Origin: Aurantiacibacter poecillastricola
GTDB lineage: Bacteria > Pseudomonadota > Alphaproteobacteria > Sphingomonadales > Sphingomonadaceae
DNA length: 42,623 bases
Assembly (NCBI RefSeq): GCF_030730945.1
Contig: NZ_JAVAMS010000010.1
Location: forward strand, 1-42,623
Direction: 5' to 3'
Of this stretch, positions 30,866 through 40,269 are shown in pieces. The notes under the pieces were generated by a model. It was not told the origin of the DNA. It searched no databases and saw nothing but the letters and a program-made list of their open reading frames with translations. The translations under genes and the position numbers were made by a program. The stretch's first letter is position 1; every line of letters starts with the position of its first letter.

Positions 30866-33181
30866 ATGAATCTCGCGCTTCTCGCTTTAACCATAACCGC
30901 CGGCGCTATCGTCACCTCCCCTCTGCAAGCTCAGGATTTGCCTTCCGAAGCGGAGGGCCCGGTCGTGAAGGACCCCGCCAATACCATCGTGGTGACCGGC
31001 ACCCGCAGCGCCGGACGTAGCGCACTGGAGGCAGCTGTACCGGTGGACGTTGTCAGCGAAGAGGAGCTGAACGCCACCGGGTATGCCGATCTCAACCGCG
31101 CGCTGAATTTCCTCGAGCCGTCGGTCAATTCTCCGCGCGCGGCCACCACCGCCACGGCGGCGAACACGCGGCCGATCACGCTACGCGGCCTGTCGCCCGA
31201 TCAGACGCTCGTGCTCGTTAACGGCAAGCGCCGCCACACCAACGCCGTGCTCAATGTAAACAATTCGATCGGGCGCGGATCGGCGGGCGTCGATCTCGAC
31301 ACGATCCCTCAGAACGCGATCCAGCGGATCGAGATCCTGCGCGACGGCGCGGCAGCGCAGTATGGCTCGGACGCGATCGGCGGGGTAGTGAACATCATCC
31401 TGAAGGACGATGCCCAGGGCGCTTCGTTCGAACTGCTGGGTGGCATCACCGAGGAAGGCGACGGGCTCAACGGGCTCGCCTCGACCAGCGGCGGGCTGCC
31501 GATCGGTCGGGGCGGTCATTTGACTCTCAGTGCATTGGTCCGCGCGCAGGAAGCGACCAACCGCGCCTTTGTCGATCAGCGCTTCGACCGGGTAACCTAC
31601 CGGATAGGCGATCCGGAAGCCTCGCTTTTTGGCGGATCGGTCAATTTCGGCCTGCCACTCGGCGACGCGGAACTCTACGGTTTCGGCACGGTCGCGCAAA
31701 AAATTTCGAACAACGGTGCGGGCTTTCGCGTGCCCGGCACCTCGCTGCTCTATCCCGACGGTTTCCTGCCGGTCATCGAACCGCACATCTGGGATGGCAG
31801 CGGGACCTTAGGTATCTCCGCCGATCTCGGCGGCATCGCGCTCGATCTGAGCCAGACCTACGGCCGCAACGAGGCGGATTTCCGCGTCTTCGATACGGTG
31901 AATGTGTCGCTGGGTCTCGACAGCCCGACCAGCTTTGATTCGGGCGGCGTGACCTATGAACAATATGTCACCGATTTCGGCGTCTCGCGCTCGCTCGGAC
32001 TTCTCGCCGGAGGCAATATCGCCGCCGGCGCGCAGTACCGCCGCGAAACCTACGCCATCCGCGAGGGAGAACCCGCCGCTTCGACCGGAGTCGGTGCGGA
32101 CGGTTTCGCGGGGTTCGCTCCGCGCCGACCGGTGAATGAGGCGCGCGATGCCTTTGCATTCTATCTCGACGCCGAGCTGCGCCCGATCGAGGCGCTGCTG
32201 ATCGGCGGGGCGGTCCGTTACGACGAGTATGACGATTCCGGTGGAGAGACGACCTGGCGGGTTTCAGCCCGCGCCGATCTGACAGAGGGCCTGGCGCTGC
32301 GCGGCGCGATCGGAACTGCGTTCCGCGCGCCTTCGTTGCAACAGCAGAATTTCAGCGCGGTGCAGGGCGCACTTTCGGCAGGGCAGCTGGTTTCGGTAGC
32401 GACGCTGCCGGTGAGCGACCCGATCGCGCGCGCGTTGGGTGCGGGAGATCTGCGACCCGAGCGCTCACGTAATTACAGCGCGGGTATCGTGCTGGAGCCG
32501 ACGCCCCGCCTCGCTTTCACCCTGGATGCGTTTCACATCCAAATCGATGATCGCATCGCGCTGAGTGAACAGCTGCGCGGGGCGGCGGTGAATGCCATTC
32601 TGGCCGGCGCTGGTATAGTTGGCTTCTCGCAGGTACGCTTCTTCACCAACGCGGTCGATACCAGGACTACCGGTGTGGAGGCCACCGCGCGCTGGTCGGC
32701 CAGCCTCAGTCCGGAAACGCGGGCAAGCATGGATGTCGGCTTCGCGCTCTATGACACGGAATTGGAAAGTCTCCGCGCCAATCCGGTGCTGCCGACTCTG
32801 CCGTTGCTCGGCGAGAAGTCGATCTTGTTCCTGACCGAAGCGCAGCCGCGCGACAAGCTAACCGTGCAGGCTGTCGTCGAGCACCGGTCAGTGAGCGCAC
32901 GTGCAGCGCTGACCCGTTTCGGCACCTACACCTCGCAACCGCTCGTGGAGACGCAGACCTTCGATGGCGGCACGTCATTCGACCTGTCGCTGAGCTACGC
33001 CCTGTCTTCCGCGATCATGCTTACCGCCGGCGTGCAGAACCTGTTCGACGACCGGCCGGAAGAGATTGCTGATCAGGCGCGCTTCATCGCCGCAACCGGC
33101 GGCAGCTTTCCCACGGGCGAGGAGACGCCGCTCGGCGTCAACGGGCGTAGCTATTTCGTGCAGCTACGAGGGAATTTCTGA
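30866..33181 (+). CDS. TonB-dependent outer-membrane receptor
   Basis: A 771-residue receptor. ATG 30866 gives a signal peptide (MNLALLALTITAGAIVTSPL, then QAQ). It has the TonB-box-like TIVVTGTRSAGRS, a plug domain with RIEILRDGAAAQYGSDAIGG, and a barrel ending in SYFVQLRGNF with the terminal Phe needed for outer-membrane insertion. The frame is open upstream but shows no signal there. Its stop overlaps the PhoD start by one base (TGATG), so receptor and phosphatase are co-expressed. That link suggests uptake of an organophosphate or of the product of its hydrolysis. Confidence 0.9.
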   Translation: MNLALLALTITAGAIVTSPLQAQDLPSEAEGPVVKDPANTIVVTGTRSAGRSALEAAVPVDVVSEEELNATGYADLNRALNFLEPSVNSPRAATTATAANTRPITLRGLSPDQTLVLVNGKRRHTNAVLNVNNSIGRGSAGVDLDTIPQNAIQRIEILRDGAAAQYGSDAIGGVVNIILKDDAQGASFELLGGITEEGDGLNGLASTSGGLPIGRGGHLTLSALVRAQEATNRAFVDQRFDRVTYRIGDPEASLFGGSVNFGLPLGDAELYGFGTVAQKISNNGAGFRVPGTSLLYPDGFLPVIEPHIWDGSGTLGISADLGGIALDLSQTYGRNEADFRVFDTVNVSLGLDSPTSFDSGGVTYEQYVTDFGVSRSLGLLAGGNIAAGAQYRRETYAIREGEPAASTGVGADGFAGFAPRRPVNEARDAFAFYLDAELRPIEALLIGGAVRYDEYDDSGGETTWRVSARADLTEGLALRGAIGTAFRAPSLQQQNFSAVQGALSAGQLVSVATLPVSDPIARALGAGDLRPERSRNYSAGIVLEPTPRLAFTLDAFHIQIDDRIALSEQLRGAAVNAILAGAGIVGFSQVRFFTNAVDTRTTGVEATARWSASLSPETRASMDVGFALYDTELESLRANPVLPTLPLLGEKSILFLTEAQPRDKLTVQAVVEHRSVSARAALTRFGTYTSQPLVETQTFDGGTSFDLSLSYALSSAIMLTAGVQNLFDDRPEEIADQARFIAATGGSFPTGEETPLGVNGRSYFVQLRGNF

Positions 33182-34685
33182 TGGTGTCGCGTCGCGCATT
33201 GCTTGGCCGGACGGCGCTGGCGCTGGCTGCGTCTCGCTTCCTGTCTCCGGTAACGGCCATCGCTGTGCAACCGCAACCATATGCCGATGGCGATCCCTTT
33301 ATGCTCGGCGTCGCCTCGGGCGATCCGCGTCCTGATGGGTTCGTGCTCTGGACTCGGCCTTTGGGTCTGTCGGGCACTGCTACGGTCGGTGTGGAGATCG
33401 CCGACGACGATGGTTTCCGCAGGATCGTGCGCAGTGGTTCGGTCACCGCAAGTCCTGCGCGCGGGCACGCAGTGCATGTGGAGCCGGTCGACCTCGATCC
33501 AGCACGCACTTATTTCTACCGTTTTCACCTCGATGGAGCGACGAGCCCCATCGGTCGCACAGCCACGATCGATCCGCAGGCCACGCGCATGCGCCTCGCG
33601 CTCGCGGCCTGCCAGCATTGGGAACATGGCTGGTTTTCCGCCTATCGGGACATGGTCGCGCAGGAGATCAATGTTCTCCTGCATGTCGGAGACTACATCT
33701 ACGAGAAGTCTTTCGGGACCGGCCCCGACGTTCGCAGTTTCGGCGCGCCCGATCCGTTCACGCTGGACGAGTATCGCGTTCGTCATGCGCTCTACCGCAC
33801 CGATCCCGATCTGCAGGCCGCCACCGCTGCCTTCCCGATCATCGCGACCTGGGACGATCACGAGGTAGAGAATGACTATGCCTCGCTTCAGGGCAGCGTC
33901 ACAGAAGACCCTGCCGCTTTCGTTGCGCGCAGGGCCGCTGCCTATCAGGCATGGTTCGAACACATGCCGATATCGCCGCGCCGCTTAACACCGCATGGCG
34001 CGGCGGACATTGTGCGCAGATTCGAATGGGGCGCGCTAGCCAGCCTCTCGGTTCTCGACTGCCGCCAGTTCCGCACGTCGCAGCCGTGTGGACGCGGCGG
34101 GCAGGTGATCGCGGACTGCGCGGAGGTCTTCGATCCGGTGGCGACCATGCTCGGGCTCGAACAGGAGGCGTGGTTGCGCAATCGCCTGGCGAACGAGCGC
34201 ACCCGTTGGAGCCTGATCGGTCAGGCGACGATGGTCTCGCGGCTGCCCTTGCCGGGCGGAGGCGATGCGCGCTGGTCCGATATCTGGGATGGCTACGCCG
34301 CCTCTCGCGACCGCCTGATCGCTGCACTGCGCCAGCCGGCGGTGCGCAATGCGGTGCTGCTTGGCGGCGACGTCCATTCCTTCTGGGCCAACGACATCCC
34401 ATCCGATCCGGAGTGGATGGGATGTCGTTGGTCGCGAGCGAGATCGTCACGTCCTGTCTCGCCTCGCGCAGCGGCCCCGAAGAGCTCTTCACAGGCATCC
34501 AGGGCCGCAATCCGCAGGTCCGCTTCCATGATAATGATAACGCCGGATACACTCTGCTCGACATAGATGCTGAACGGATCGACGGCCGGTTTCGCGCAGT
34601 TCGTGATCTGACGGATCCCAATAGCGCCAGCTTCGATTTGCGCCGGTTCGCTATCGAGGACAGGGCGCCCGGGGTGAGAATTTAG
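33181..34685 (+). pseudogene. phoD: PhoD-like alkaline phosphatase, frameshifted near the C-terminus
   Basis: The N-terminus has a Tat-type signal (MVSRRALLGRTALALAASRF). The metal-site motifs of PhoD phosphodiesterase/phosphatases are present: HVGDYIYE, TWDDHEVENDY and LLGGDVHSFWAND. Reading in this frame, the protein then turns into low-quality text and stops at 34566. The true C-terminal text (SLVASEIVTSCLASRSGPEE, then NPQVRFHDNDNAGYTLLDID) continues in another frame to 34685. The switch falls at 34405-34431, within a perfect 17-bp inverted repeat. Either the gene is recently broken or the hairpin caused a sequencing error. If repaired, it would be a periplasmic phosphatase of about 500 residues coupled to the TonB receptor. 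Confidence 0.8.
34388..34431. repeat. Perfect 17-bp inverted repeat inside phoD
   Basis: Arms 34388-34404 (CCAACGACATCCCATCC) and 34415-34431 are exact complements around a 10-nt spacer. The left arm encodes the conserved ANDIPS part of PhoD; the right arm coincides with the frameshift. Confidence 0.9.
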
Positions 34686-34723
34686 TTTTGAAATGAGCGT
34701 TTAGGCTTTGTAGATCGTACGAA

Positions 34724-34995
34724 TCTAACTTCCGAAACGCTATTGGGGGATGCCGGGTTGAGCTTCTTGGTTCTCGCCAAACGTGAGCGTACAGCTTGAC
34801 GGGCGAGATGCTCCAGATTGGCAGAGCCCCGGCAGATTGGTTCGATCCCGAATTACGTCGATACTCGTCAATGAATGCAGTCATCGCTTTACTGCTCCGC
34901 CTGGTCAAAATATCACGACGCTTTGCGCACAGCCTCATTAGTACGCTGCAGTCCACGGTTCTCGCTCTCCAGAGTTCTCACCTTTGACAGCCCGC
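34724..34995 (-). pseudogene. Decayed IS3-family transposase remnant
   Basis: On the minus strand, RTLESENRGLQRTNEAVRKA matches the coiled-coil end of IS3-type OrfA ('L..EN..L...NE.L.KAS.YF'). It is followed, after stops, by YFDQAEQ and then MTAFIDEYRRNSGSNQSAGA and SPVKLYAHVWR, which match the OrfB opening ('M.AFIDEHR..YGVEPIC..L.IAPSTYYAH'). Several stops and frame changes show it is dead. It belongs to a different IS3 subgroup from the intact IS at 26135. It accounts for most of the gap 34686-35217; nothing else was seen there. Confidence 0.6.
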
Positions 34996-35217
34996 TCGGC
35001 GGATACTTCAACACAAGTATTGCTGTCAGCCTTGGCCGGGCTCCCTGCTTCCGCCGTCTGACGAACTATCAATTGAGCGGCCCTAGCACGTGCGACAAGT
35101 TCTCCTTACCCATCGATTGTGAGGTTCGACTGGAATGAGACCCATGACGTCTGTCACGATCATACGTGGCAAGGCGGTCCGACTCTGAAACCAGTGGAGA
35201 GAGCACTGCGGCTCATG

Positions 35218-36357
35218 TCACGAAAGTTTCGATCGAGATACATGGCGGCGGCGCGTCGTTCGCCATTGCTGCAAGATTGTCCGTTTCTGATTCGGCCCGG
35301 CCGACTTGACGGTCGGCTCGGGTGGCGGTGTGTTCGAGAAGCGCGGCGAGGGCATTGCCTGAATGATTCCATCGATTTTCTTGTAGATTTGTCGGGCCGC
35401 CATATGCGGATGCGAAGCGGCTTCGTCCGGATCTAACACCGGCGCGAAACATGCATCGGTCCCCTCCAGCAAGGTCATCCATTCGTCGCGCGTCCTTCGT
35501 CGGAATAGTTCCTCGAACCGATGTCTGAGGTCTGGCCAGCAGGCCGGATCGTAGCCGTTTGCAAAATCCGGTTGATCCGCAATGCCCAGCTTCTGGCAAA
35601 GCAATGTGTAAAATTTCGGTTCGAGCGACCCCAGAGAGATGTATCGATCGTCCGCGCATCGATAGGTCGAATACCAGTGCGGACCGTCAAGGATGCTGCG
35701 ACCGCGCTCGTTGACGAAATGTCCTGTTGCTTTCAAACTGAGCAGCAGGTTCATCATATGCGCGCTTCCATCCACGATGGCGGCATCCACGACTTGTCCT
35801 TTCCCCGATTCACGGGCGCTAAGGATGGCGGCGAGCAGGCCGACTGCCAGATAGAGCGCGCCACCGCCGATGTCGCCGACGAGTCCGGGAGGTGCCATCG
35901 GAAGCGCACCCGGTTCGCCAGCATACCAGAGCGCGCCGGACAGTGCGATATAGTTGATGTCGTGGCCGGCGGTCTGCGCGAGAGGTCCATCCTGCCCCCA
36001 ACCAGTCATCCGGCCGAACACGAGCGCCGGATTGCGATCGAGGCAAACATCGGGTCCAAGACCCAACCGTTCCATTACACCAGGACGCATGCCCTCGATG
36101 ATCGCATGGCTGTGCTCAACAAGATCGAGGACGTGCTCGACCGCTGCGGACTGCTTCAAATCGAGGGATACAAATCGCTTACCGCGATTGAGAATCGCCT
36201 CACGGCCAAGGTCGATCGTATCCCGATTAGGGATAACACGATCGACAACTACAACGTCGGCTCCAAGATCTGCCAGCAACATTCCGCAAAATGGCGCTGG
36301 ACCGATACCGGCAATCTCGATGACCCTGATACCAGCGAGCGGACCGCATCCCGACAT
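35218..36357 (-). CDS. Alpha-methylacyl-CoA racemase (CaiB/BaiF superfamily)
   Basis: A 379-residue class III CoA-transferase-fold protein. The racemase catalytic residues are all in place: His132 in AGHDINYIALSG, Asp162 in VGDIGGG and Glu246 in SLGSLEPKFY, which correspond to the His/Asp/Glu of the mycobacterial enzyme. This favours a racemase over a formyl-CoA-type transferase. It would interconvert (2R)- and (2S)-2-methylacyl-CoA so that an S-specific acyl-CoA oxidase or dehydrogenase can act. ATG 36357 (9 nt after GGAAAG) was preferred to a TTG at 36363. The C-terminal 30 residues are unusually basic. It is divergent from the beta-oxidation operon and probably serves the same pathway. Confidence 0.82.
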   Translation of the reverse strand: MSGCGPLAGIRVIEIAGIGPAPFCGMLLADLGADVVVVDRVIPNRDTIDLGREAILNRGKRFVSLDLKQSAAVEHVLDLVEHSHAIIEGMRPGVMERLGLGPDVCLDRNPALVFGRMTGWGQDGPLAQTAGHDINYIALSGALWYAGEPGALPMAPPGLVGDIGGGALYLAVGLLAAILSARESGKGQVVDAAIVDGSAHMMNLLLSLKATGHFVNERGRSILDGPHWYSTYRCADDRYISLGSLEPKFYTLLCQKLGIADQPDFANGYDPACWPDLRHRFEELFRRRTRDEWMTLLEGTDACFAPVLDPDEAASHPHMAARQIYKKIDGIIQAMPSPRFSNTPPPEPTVKSAGPNQKRTILQQWRTTRRRHVSRSKLS

Positions 36358-36522
36358 CTGCAATTTCTTTCCAATGGCTCGAACACTACGGAGATCATCG
36401 CCGATCTATTATCGGGCATCAAATTCATTCAAGCTCCAAAATATTCCCAGATGGAATGTTGAATGGGCCCTGCCACCATGAACTAGAGGAATATTAGCGG
36501 CGGATAATGAATTGGACAGGTG

Positions 36523-36550
36523 TGACGATTTACCCAATCTGATCATTTCG
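36523..36550. promoter_or_regulatory. Motif shared with the promoter at 42439, copy 1
   Basis: TGACGATT-NN-CCCAA, then TC-N-GATCAT, matches 42439-42469 with a one-base gap and few substitutions. It lies in the 296-bp gap between the divergent racemase and ligase genes. A shared regulator binding site is likely; the regulator is not in this window. Confidence 0.5.
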
Positions 36551-36653
36551 GGGATGTTTGAAGTCTAAGCGGAGAAAATCCGATGGAGAGGATACATATG
36601 CGTGGAAACTGCGCAAACGGATGCAGCGCCGCCCCGTGCAAGGGGCAGCGCTA

Positions 36654-38198
36654 ATGGAATTGCGCACCCAACTCCGCCGGGCGGCCGGCTATTTCGCCTG
36701 CAACGAAGCGTTGGTCCACGGCGAGCGCCGATTCAGCTTTGCCGAAGCGTGGTCGCGGGGGGTGCGGCTTGCGAACGCGCTGACGAACGCGGGGCTGCGG
36801 CCGGGCGACAAGATCGCCACGCTGGAGAAGAACTCGATTGAAGCGGCTGACATTTTCCTCGCGGCAGCAATCGGCAATTTCGTTCGTGTACCGCTCTATG
36901 CCCGCAATCGCCGAGAATCCCATGCCCATATGATGCGCAACACCGACTGCCGGTTAGCGCTCGTTGACAACGCGCTCTTGCCCGAGGTCGCGGGACTCGA
37001 GACCGAATTGCCCGACTTGAAGCGACTGATCGTGCGCGACGGGACTTACGAGGAATGGCTCGCCCGGGCATCTGATCAGGATCCGGACCCTACCATCTCG
37101 CCAGATGATTATTGCGTTATCCGTCACACAGGGGGCACGACCGGTGCGCCGAAGGGCGTCGCCTATACCCATCGCACGTGGATGACTTGCTGCGCTGGCT
37201 TTCTGGAGGTGGGACCAAGACCTGATCCAGGCGCGACGGTATTGCATGTGGGGCCACTTTCGCACGCCTCCGGGTTCATGTTCTCTCCCTATTGGGCGGT
37301 GGGTAGCCGCAACATTATGGTGGAGGCGTTTGACCCGGCAAGCTTCCTCGAGATACTGGAACACGAAGAGGTCGGCTATGCGTTCGTCGCTCCGACCATG
37401 CTCAACGCAGTTGTTCACCACGGCAATCCGCGTGGGCACGTTTTTCCGCGCTTGAGATGTTTGCTCAGTGCTTCTGCGCCAGTTTCCGAAGCGACGTTGC
37501 GTAAGGCCCGCTCGATTTTCGGAGACGATGTGTTGCACACCGCTTACGGACAGACCGAAATTCTGCCGGTGACTGCCCTAGGCCCAAAGGAATGGTTCGG
37601 CGAAACCGAAGGATCGACGCCGCTCCAATCGGTGGGCCGGGCGATGAGCTTTGTTGATCTCGAAATCCGTGATGCCGACGGTCGCGCTCTTGGGCCTGAC
37701 GAACCCGGAGAAATTGTCGCCCGGTTCGAAAACGGCCAGATGCAAGGCTTCTGGAACGATCCTGAGGAGACCGCGCTACGCCTCGTCGACGGCTGGGTAA
37801 AGACTGGCGATATTGGTCGCATCGACGCAAACGGGTTCCTCTATCTGCTCGATCGCGCAAACGACCTGATCGTGTCGGGAGGATACAACATCTATCCGGC
37901 CGAAATCGAGAATGTGATCGCCGATCATCCTCAAGTGATTGCCGCCGCCGTATTCGGTATCCCTCATGAAAAGTGGGGCGAAACGCCGCTTGCGCTGGTC
38001 GTGGTCGCGCCCGGCACTGAATTGCCAGAGCAGGAAATAATCGATTTGGTTAGCGAACGGTTGGGTTCGTTCAAGAAGCCCGGCAAGGTCGTCTTCACCA
38101 CCGAACCTCTGCCGCTCAGCAACGTCGGCAAAGTGCTACGATCGAAACTCCGAGAGCCTTACTGGGCGGGGCGGGCCAGCAGAGTTTCAGGCGCATGA
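36654..38198 (+). CDS. AMP-dependent acyl-CoA ligase
   Basis: A 514-residue ANL-superfamily enzyme. The AMP-binding P-loop HTGGTTGAPKGV is at about 158-169, the adenine motif is AYGQTE, the hinge region reads WVKTGDIGRIDANGFLYLLDR, then ANDLIVSGGYNIYPAEIE, and the C-terminal catalytic lysine is in LSNVGKVLRSKLR. It activates a carboxylic acid to its CoA thioester, the entry step for the genes behind it. The frame is open upstream to 36558, but ATG 36654 begins the family's conserved N-terminus. The stop overlaps the next gene (ATGA). Confidence 0.88.
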   Translation: MELRTQLRRAAGYFACNEALVHGERRFSFAEAWSRGVRLANALTNAGLRPGDKIATLEKNSIEAADIFLAAAIGNFVRVPLYARNRRESHAHMMRNTDCRLALVDNALLPEVAGLETELPDLKRLIVRDGTYEEWLARASDQDPDPTISPDDYCVIRHTGGTTGAPKGVAYTHRTWMTCCAGFLEVGPRPDPGATVLHVGPLSHASGFMFSPYWAVGSRNIMVEAFDPASFLEILEHEEVGYAFVAPTMLNAVVHHGNPRGHVFPRLRCLLSASAPVSEATLRKARSIFGDDVLHTAYGQTEILPVTALGPKEWFGETEGSTPLQSVGRAMSFVDLEIRDADGRALGPDEPGEIVARFENGQMQGFWNDPEETALRLVDGWVKTGDIGRIDANGFLYLLDRANDLIVSGGYNIYPAEIENVIADHPQVIAAAVFGIPHEKWGETPLALVVVAPGTELPEQEIIDLVSERLGSFKKPGKVVFTTEPLPLSNVGKVLRSKLREPYWAGRASRVSGA

Positions 38199-39022
38199 GG
38201 GCAACTTCTCCTGACTCAAAAGTGGCAGACCTCGTGTCGCTCGAAGCCATCACCGTTGAGAGGCGTGGCGCGGCTTTATGGGTGCACCTAAATCGTCCAG
38301 ATGCGCTGAACAGCCTGACGTTGGAAATGGCCCGCGATCTTGAGTTGGCGATCGAGACGGCCGAGGCCGATCCCGCGGTGCGGGCATTCGTCATCACCGG
38401 GACGGGACGCGCCTTTTGCGCCGGAGCCGACTTGGCCGCGCTCAATGCTTATGGTGGGTCGATCATGGAACCACTGGAGCACTTCCTGGCGGAACTCGGG
38501 CGCGTGCTCAGGCGGATCGAGTTGTCGCGCTTGCCGGTCCTTGCCGCGGTCAACGGATTGGCGCTTGCCGGCGGGCTCGAACTCGTATTGTGCTGCGATC
38601 TTGTGGTGTCTGCCGAAGACGCCAGGTTCGGTGACGCGCATGCCAACTATGGCCTTCTGCCAGGCGGTGGCGGCTCGATCCGCCTTCCCCGCAAGATCGG
38701 ACCGGCGCGCGCGACCTACCTCATGATGACGGGTGAATTCGTCTCCGCGAGGGAGATGGAGCGTGCAGGACTTGTGAGCAGGGTGGTGCCAGCGGAGGCG
38801 CTCGTCGATTCAACGCAGGCGGTGGTGGAAATGCTCGCCGCCAAGAGTCCCCTTGGGCTTGTGCACATCAAGGAGTTGGCCGCAATCGCTGGAGATTGCA
38901 TCCTCGAAGATGGCCTGCGCCAGGAACTCGAGATCATCGGAGCCTATGCTGCCTCACACGATCTGCGCGAGGGACTAGCGGCGTTCGCAGAGAAGCGCGA
39001 ACCGGAGTTCAAAGGAAAATGA
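38195..39022 (+). CDS. Enoyl-CoA hydratase/isomerase-family protein
   Basis: A 275-residue crotonase-fold protein with LNRPDALNSLTLEM, the oxyanion-hole text GRAFCAGADLAAL and NGLALAGGLELVLCCDLVVS. The first catalytic Glu of crotonase is kept (GGLEL), but the second falls in FGDAHANYGLLPGGGG, where crotonase has FGQPEI...PGAGG; the Glu position is His here. So hydration may be altered, or the enzyme may act as an isomerase, thioesterase or hydrolase. It is translationally coupled to the ligase before it and the thiolase after it (ATGA at both ends). Confidence 0.85.
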   Translation: MRATSPDSKVADLVSLEAITVERRGAALWVHLNRPDALNSLTLEMARDLELAIETAEADPAVRAFVITGTGRAFCAGADLAALNAYGGSIMEPLEHFLAELGRVLRRIELSRLPVLAAVNGLALAGGLELVLCCDLVVSAEDARFGDAHANYGLLPGGGGSIRLPRKIGPARATYLMMTGEFVSAREMERAGLVSRVVPAEALVDSTQAVVEMLAAKSPLGLVHIKELAAIAGDCILEDGLRQELEIIGAYAASHDLREGLAAFAEKREPEFKGK

Positions 39023-40257
39023 GCGACATCTATATCGCCGGCGTTGGCATGACGCAGTTCGGTCGGCAACTCGACCGCAGCCTCAAGGACCTGTCGGCGG
39101 ACGCCTGTGCTCGGGCTTTCGCCGATGCCGGATGCGGCCGGGAGGACATCGAGGCGGTCTTCTTTGGCAACTGCGTGCAGGGCCACATGGAAGGGCAGGA
39201 CATGATCCGTGGCGAGCTCGTAGCACGCGCGGTTGGGATGCAGGGCGTGCCAGTTGTCAACGTTGAGAATGCCTGCGCCACAGCCTCGACGGCGGTCGCG
39301 ATGGCGACTGCTTATGTCCGGTCGGGTATGGCGGACATCGTGCTCGCGCTCGGCGCGGAGAAGATGTGCTCGCCTGACAAGGCCTTGATGTTCAGCGCTT
39401 TCGATGGGGCGTGGGACGTGCACGAGACGGAGTGCAGCCGCGAGACACTGCTCGCTATGGGCCAAGGCGTTGAGGTGCCAGAAGGGTCGGTGTCAAACCA
39501 ACCCTACAGCGTATTCATGGACATCTACGCTGCGATGTCGCGCGCCCATATGCGCACTTACGGATCAACGCAGGCGCAGATCGCAGCGGTGTCAGCCAAA
39601 AACCACGTCCATTCGACGCACAACCCGCTCGCTCAATACCGCAAACCCTACACGGTAGAGGCCGTGCTGGCCGCACCGCCAATCGTGTTTCCGCTGACAC
39701 TGCCGATGTGCTCACCGATCAGTGACGGCGCTGCGGCTGCGGTGATCTGCAACTCGGCAGGCTTGCGCAAGCTGGCGGTGTCTGACGACAGGGCAATCCG
39801 AGTACTTGCGTCGGTGCTCCAGACCAGTGCCGAGCGCGACCCTTACGACTATGATCGGCACGTCACAAGGCTGGCGGCAATGCGCGCCTATGCGATGGCG
39901 GGGCTCGGCCCGTTAGACGTCGACGTTGCGGAAGTGCACGACGCGACGGCGATGGGCGAGATCATCGAAATTGAGGCTCTGGGCCTCGTGCCGCCTGGCG
40001 AGGGAGGGATTGCTGCTGAGCGTGGCGACACCGTCATTGGCGGCCGCATCCCCGTAAATCCGTCGGGCGGCCTCGAATGCAAAGGGCACCCGATCGGCGC
40101 GACGGGTCTCGGTCAGATCTACGAACTGGTGTCGCAACTGCGTGGCGATGCCGGCGCTCGCCAGATCGAGGGAGCGCGGGTCGCGGTAGCGCAGAATGGC
40201 GGCGGGGTTCTGGGCGTGGAGGAAGCCGTCGTCGCAGTCACCATCCTTGGTCGTTAA
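39019..40257 (+). CDS. SCP-x-like thiolase
   Basis: A 412-residue thiolase of the lipid-transfer-protein/SCP-2 thiolase branch. The nucleophilic Cys is in VENACATAS (Cys86), the His motif is GGLECKGHPIGATG and the end reads VAVAQNGGGVLGVEEA. The last motif has Gly-rich text instead of the usual C-x-G of degradative thiolases, as is common in this branch. The SCP2 lipid-binding domain of the animal enzyme is absent. It would cleave the 3-oxoacyl-CoA, releasing propionyl- or acetyl-CoA. ATG 39019 overlaps the upstream stop. Confidence 0.85.
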   Translation: MSDIYIAGVGMTQFGRQLDRSLKDLSADACARAFADAGCGREDIEAVFFGNCVQGHMEGQDMIRGELVARAVGMQGVPVVNVENACATASTAVAMATAYVRSGMADIVLALGAEKMCSPDKALMFSAFDGAWDVHETECSRETLLAMGQGVEVPEGSVSNQPYSVFMDIYAAMSRAHMRTYGSTQAQIAAVSAKNHVHSTHNPLAQYRKPYTVEAVLAAPPIVFPLTLPMCSPISDGAAAAVICNSAGLRKLAVSDDRAIRVLASVLQTSAERDPYDYDRHVTRLAAMRAYAMAGLGPLDVDVAEVHDATAMGEIIEIEALGLVPPGEGGIAAERGDTVIGGRIPVNPSGGLECKGHPIGATGLGQIYELVSQLRGDAGARQIEGARVAVAQNGGGVLGVEEAVVAVTILGR

Positions 40258-40269
40258 GGAGCGGATAAT

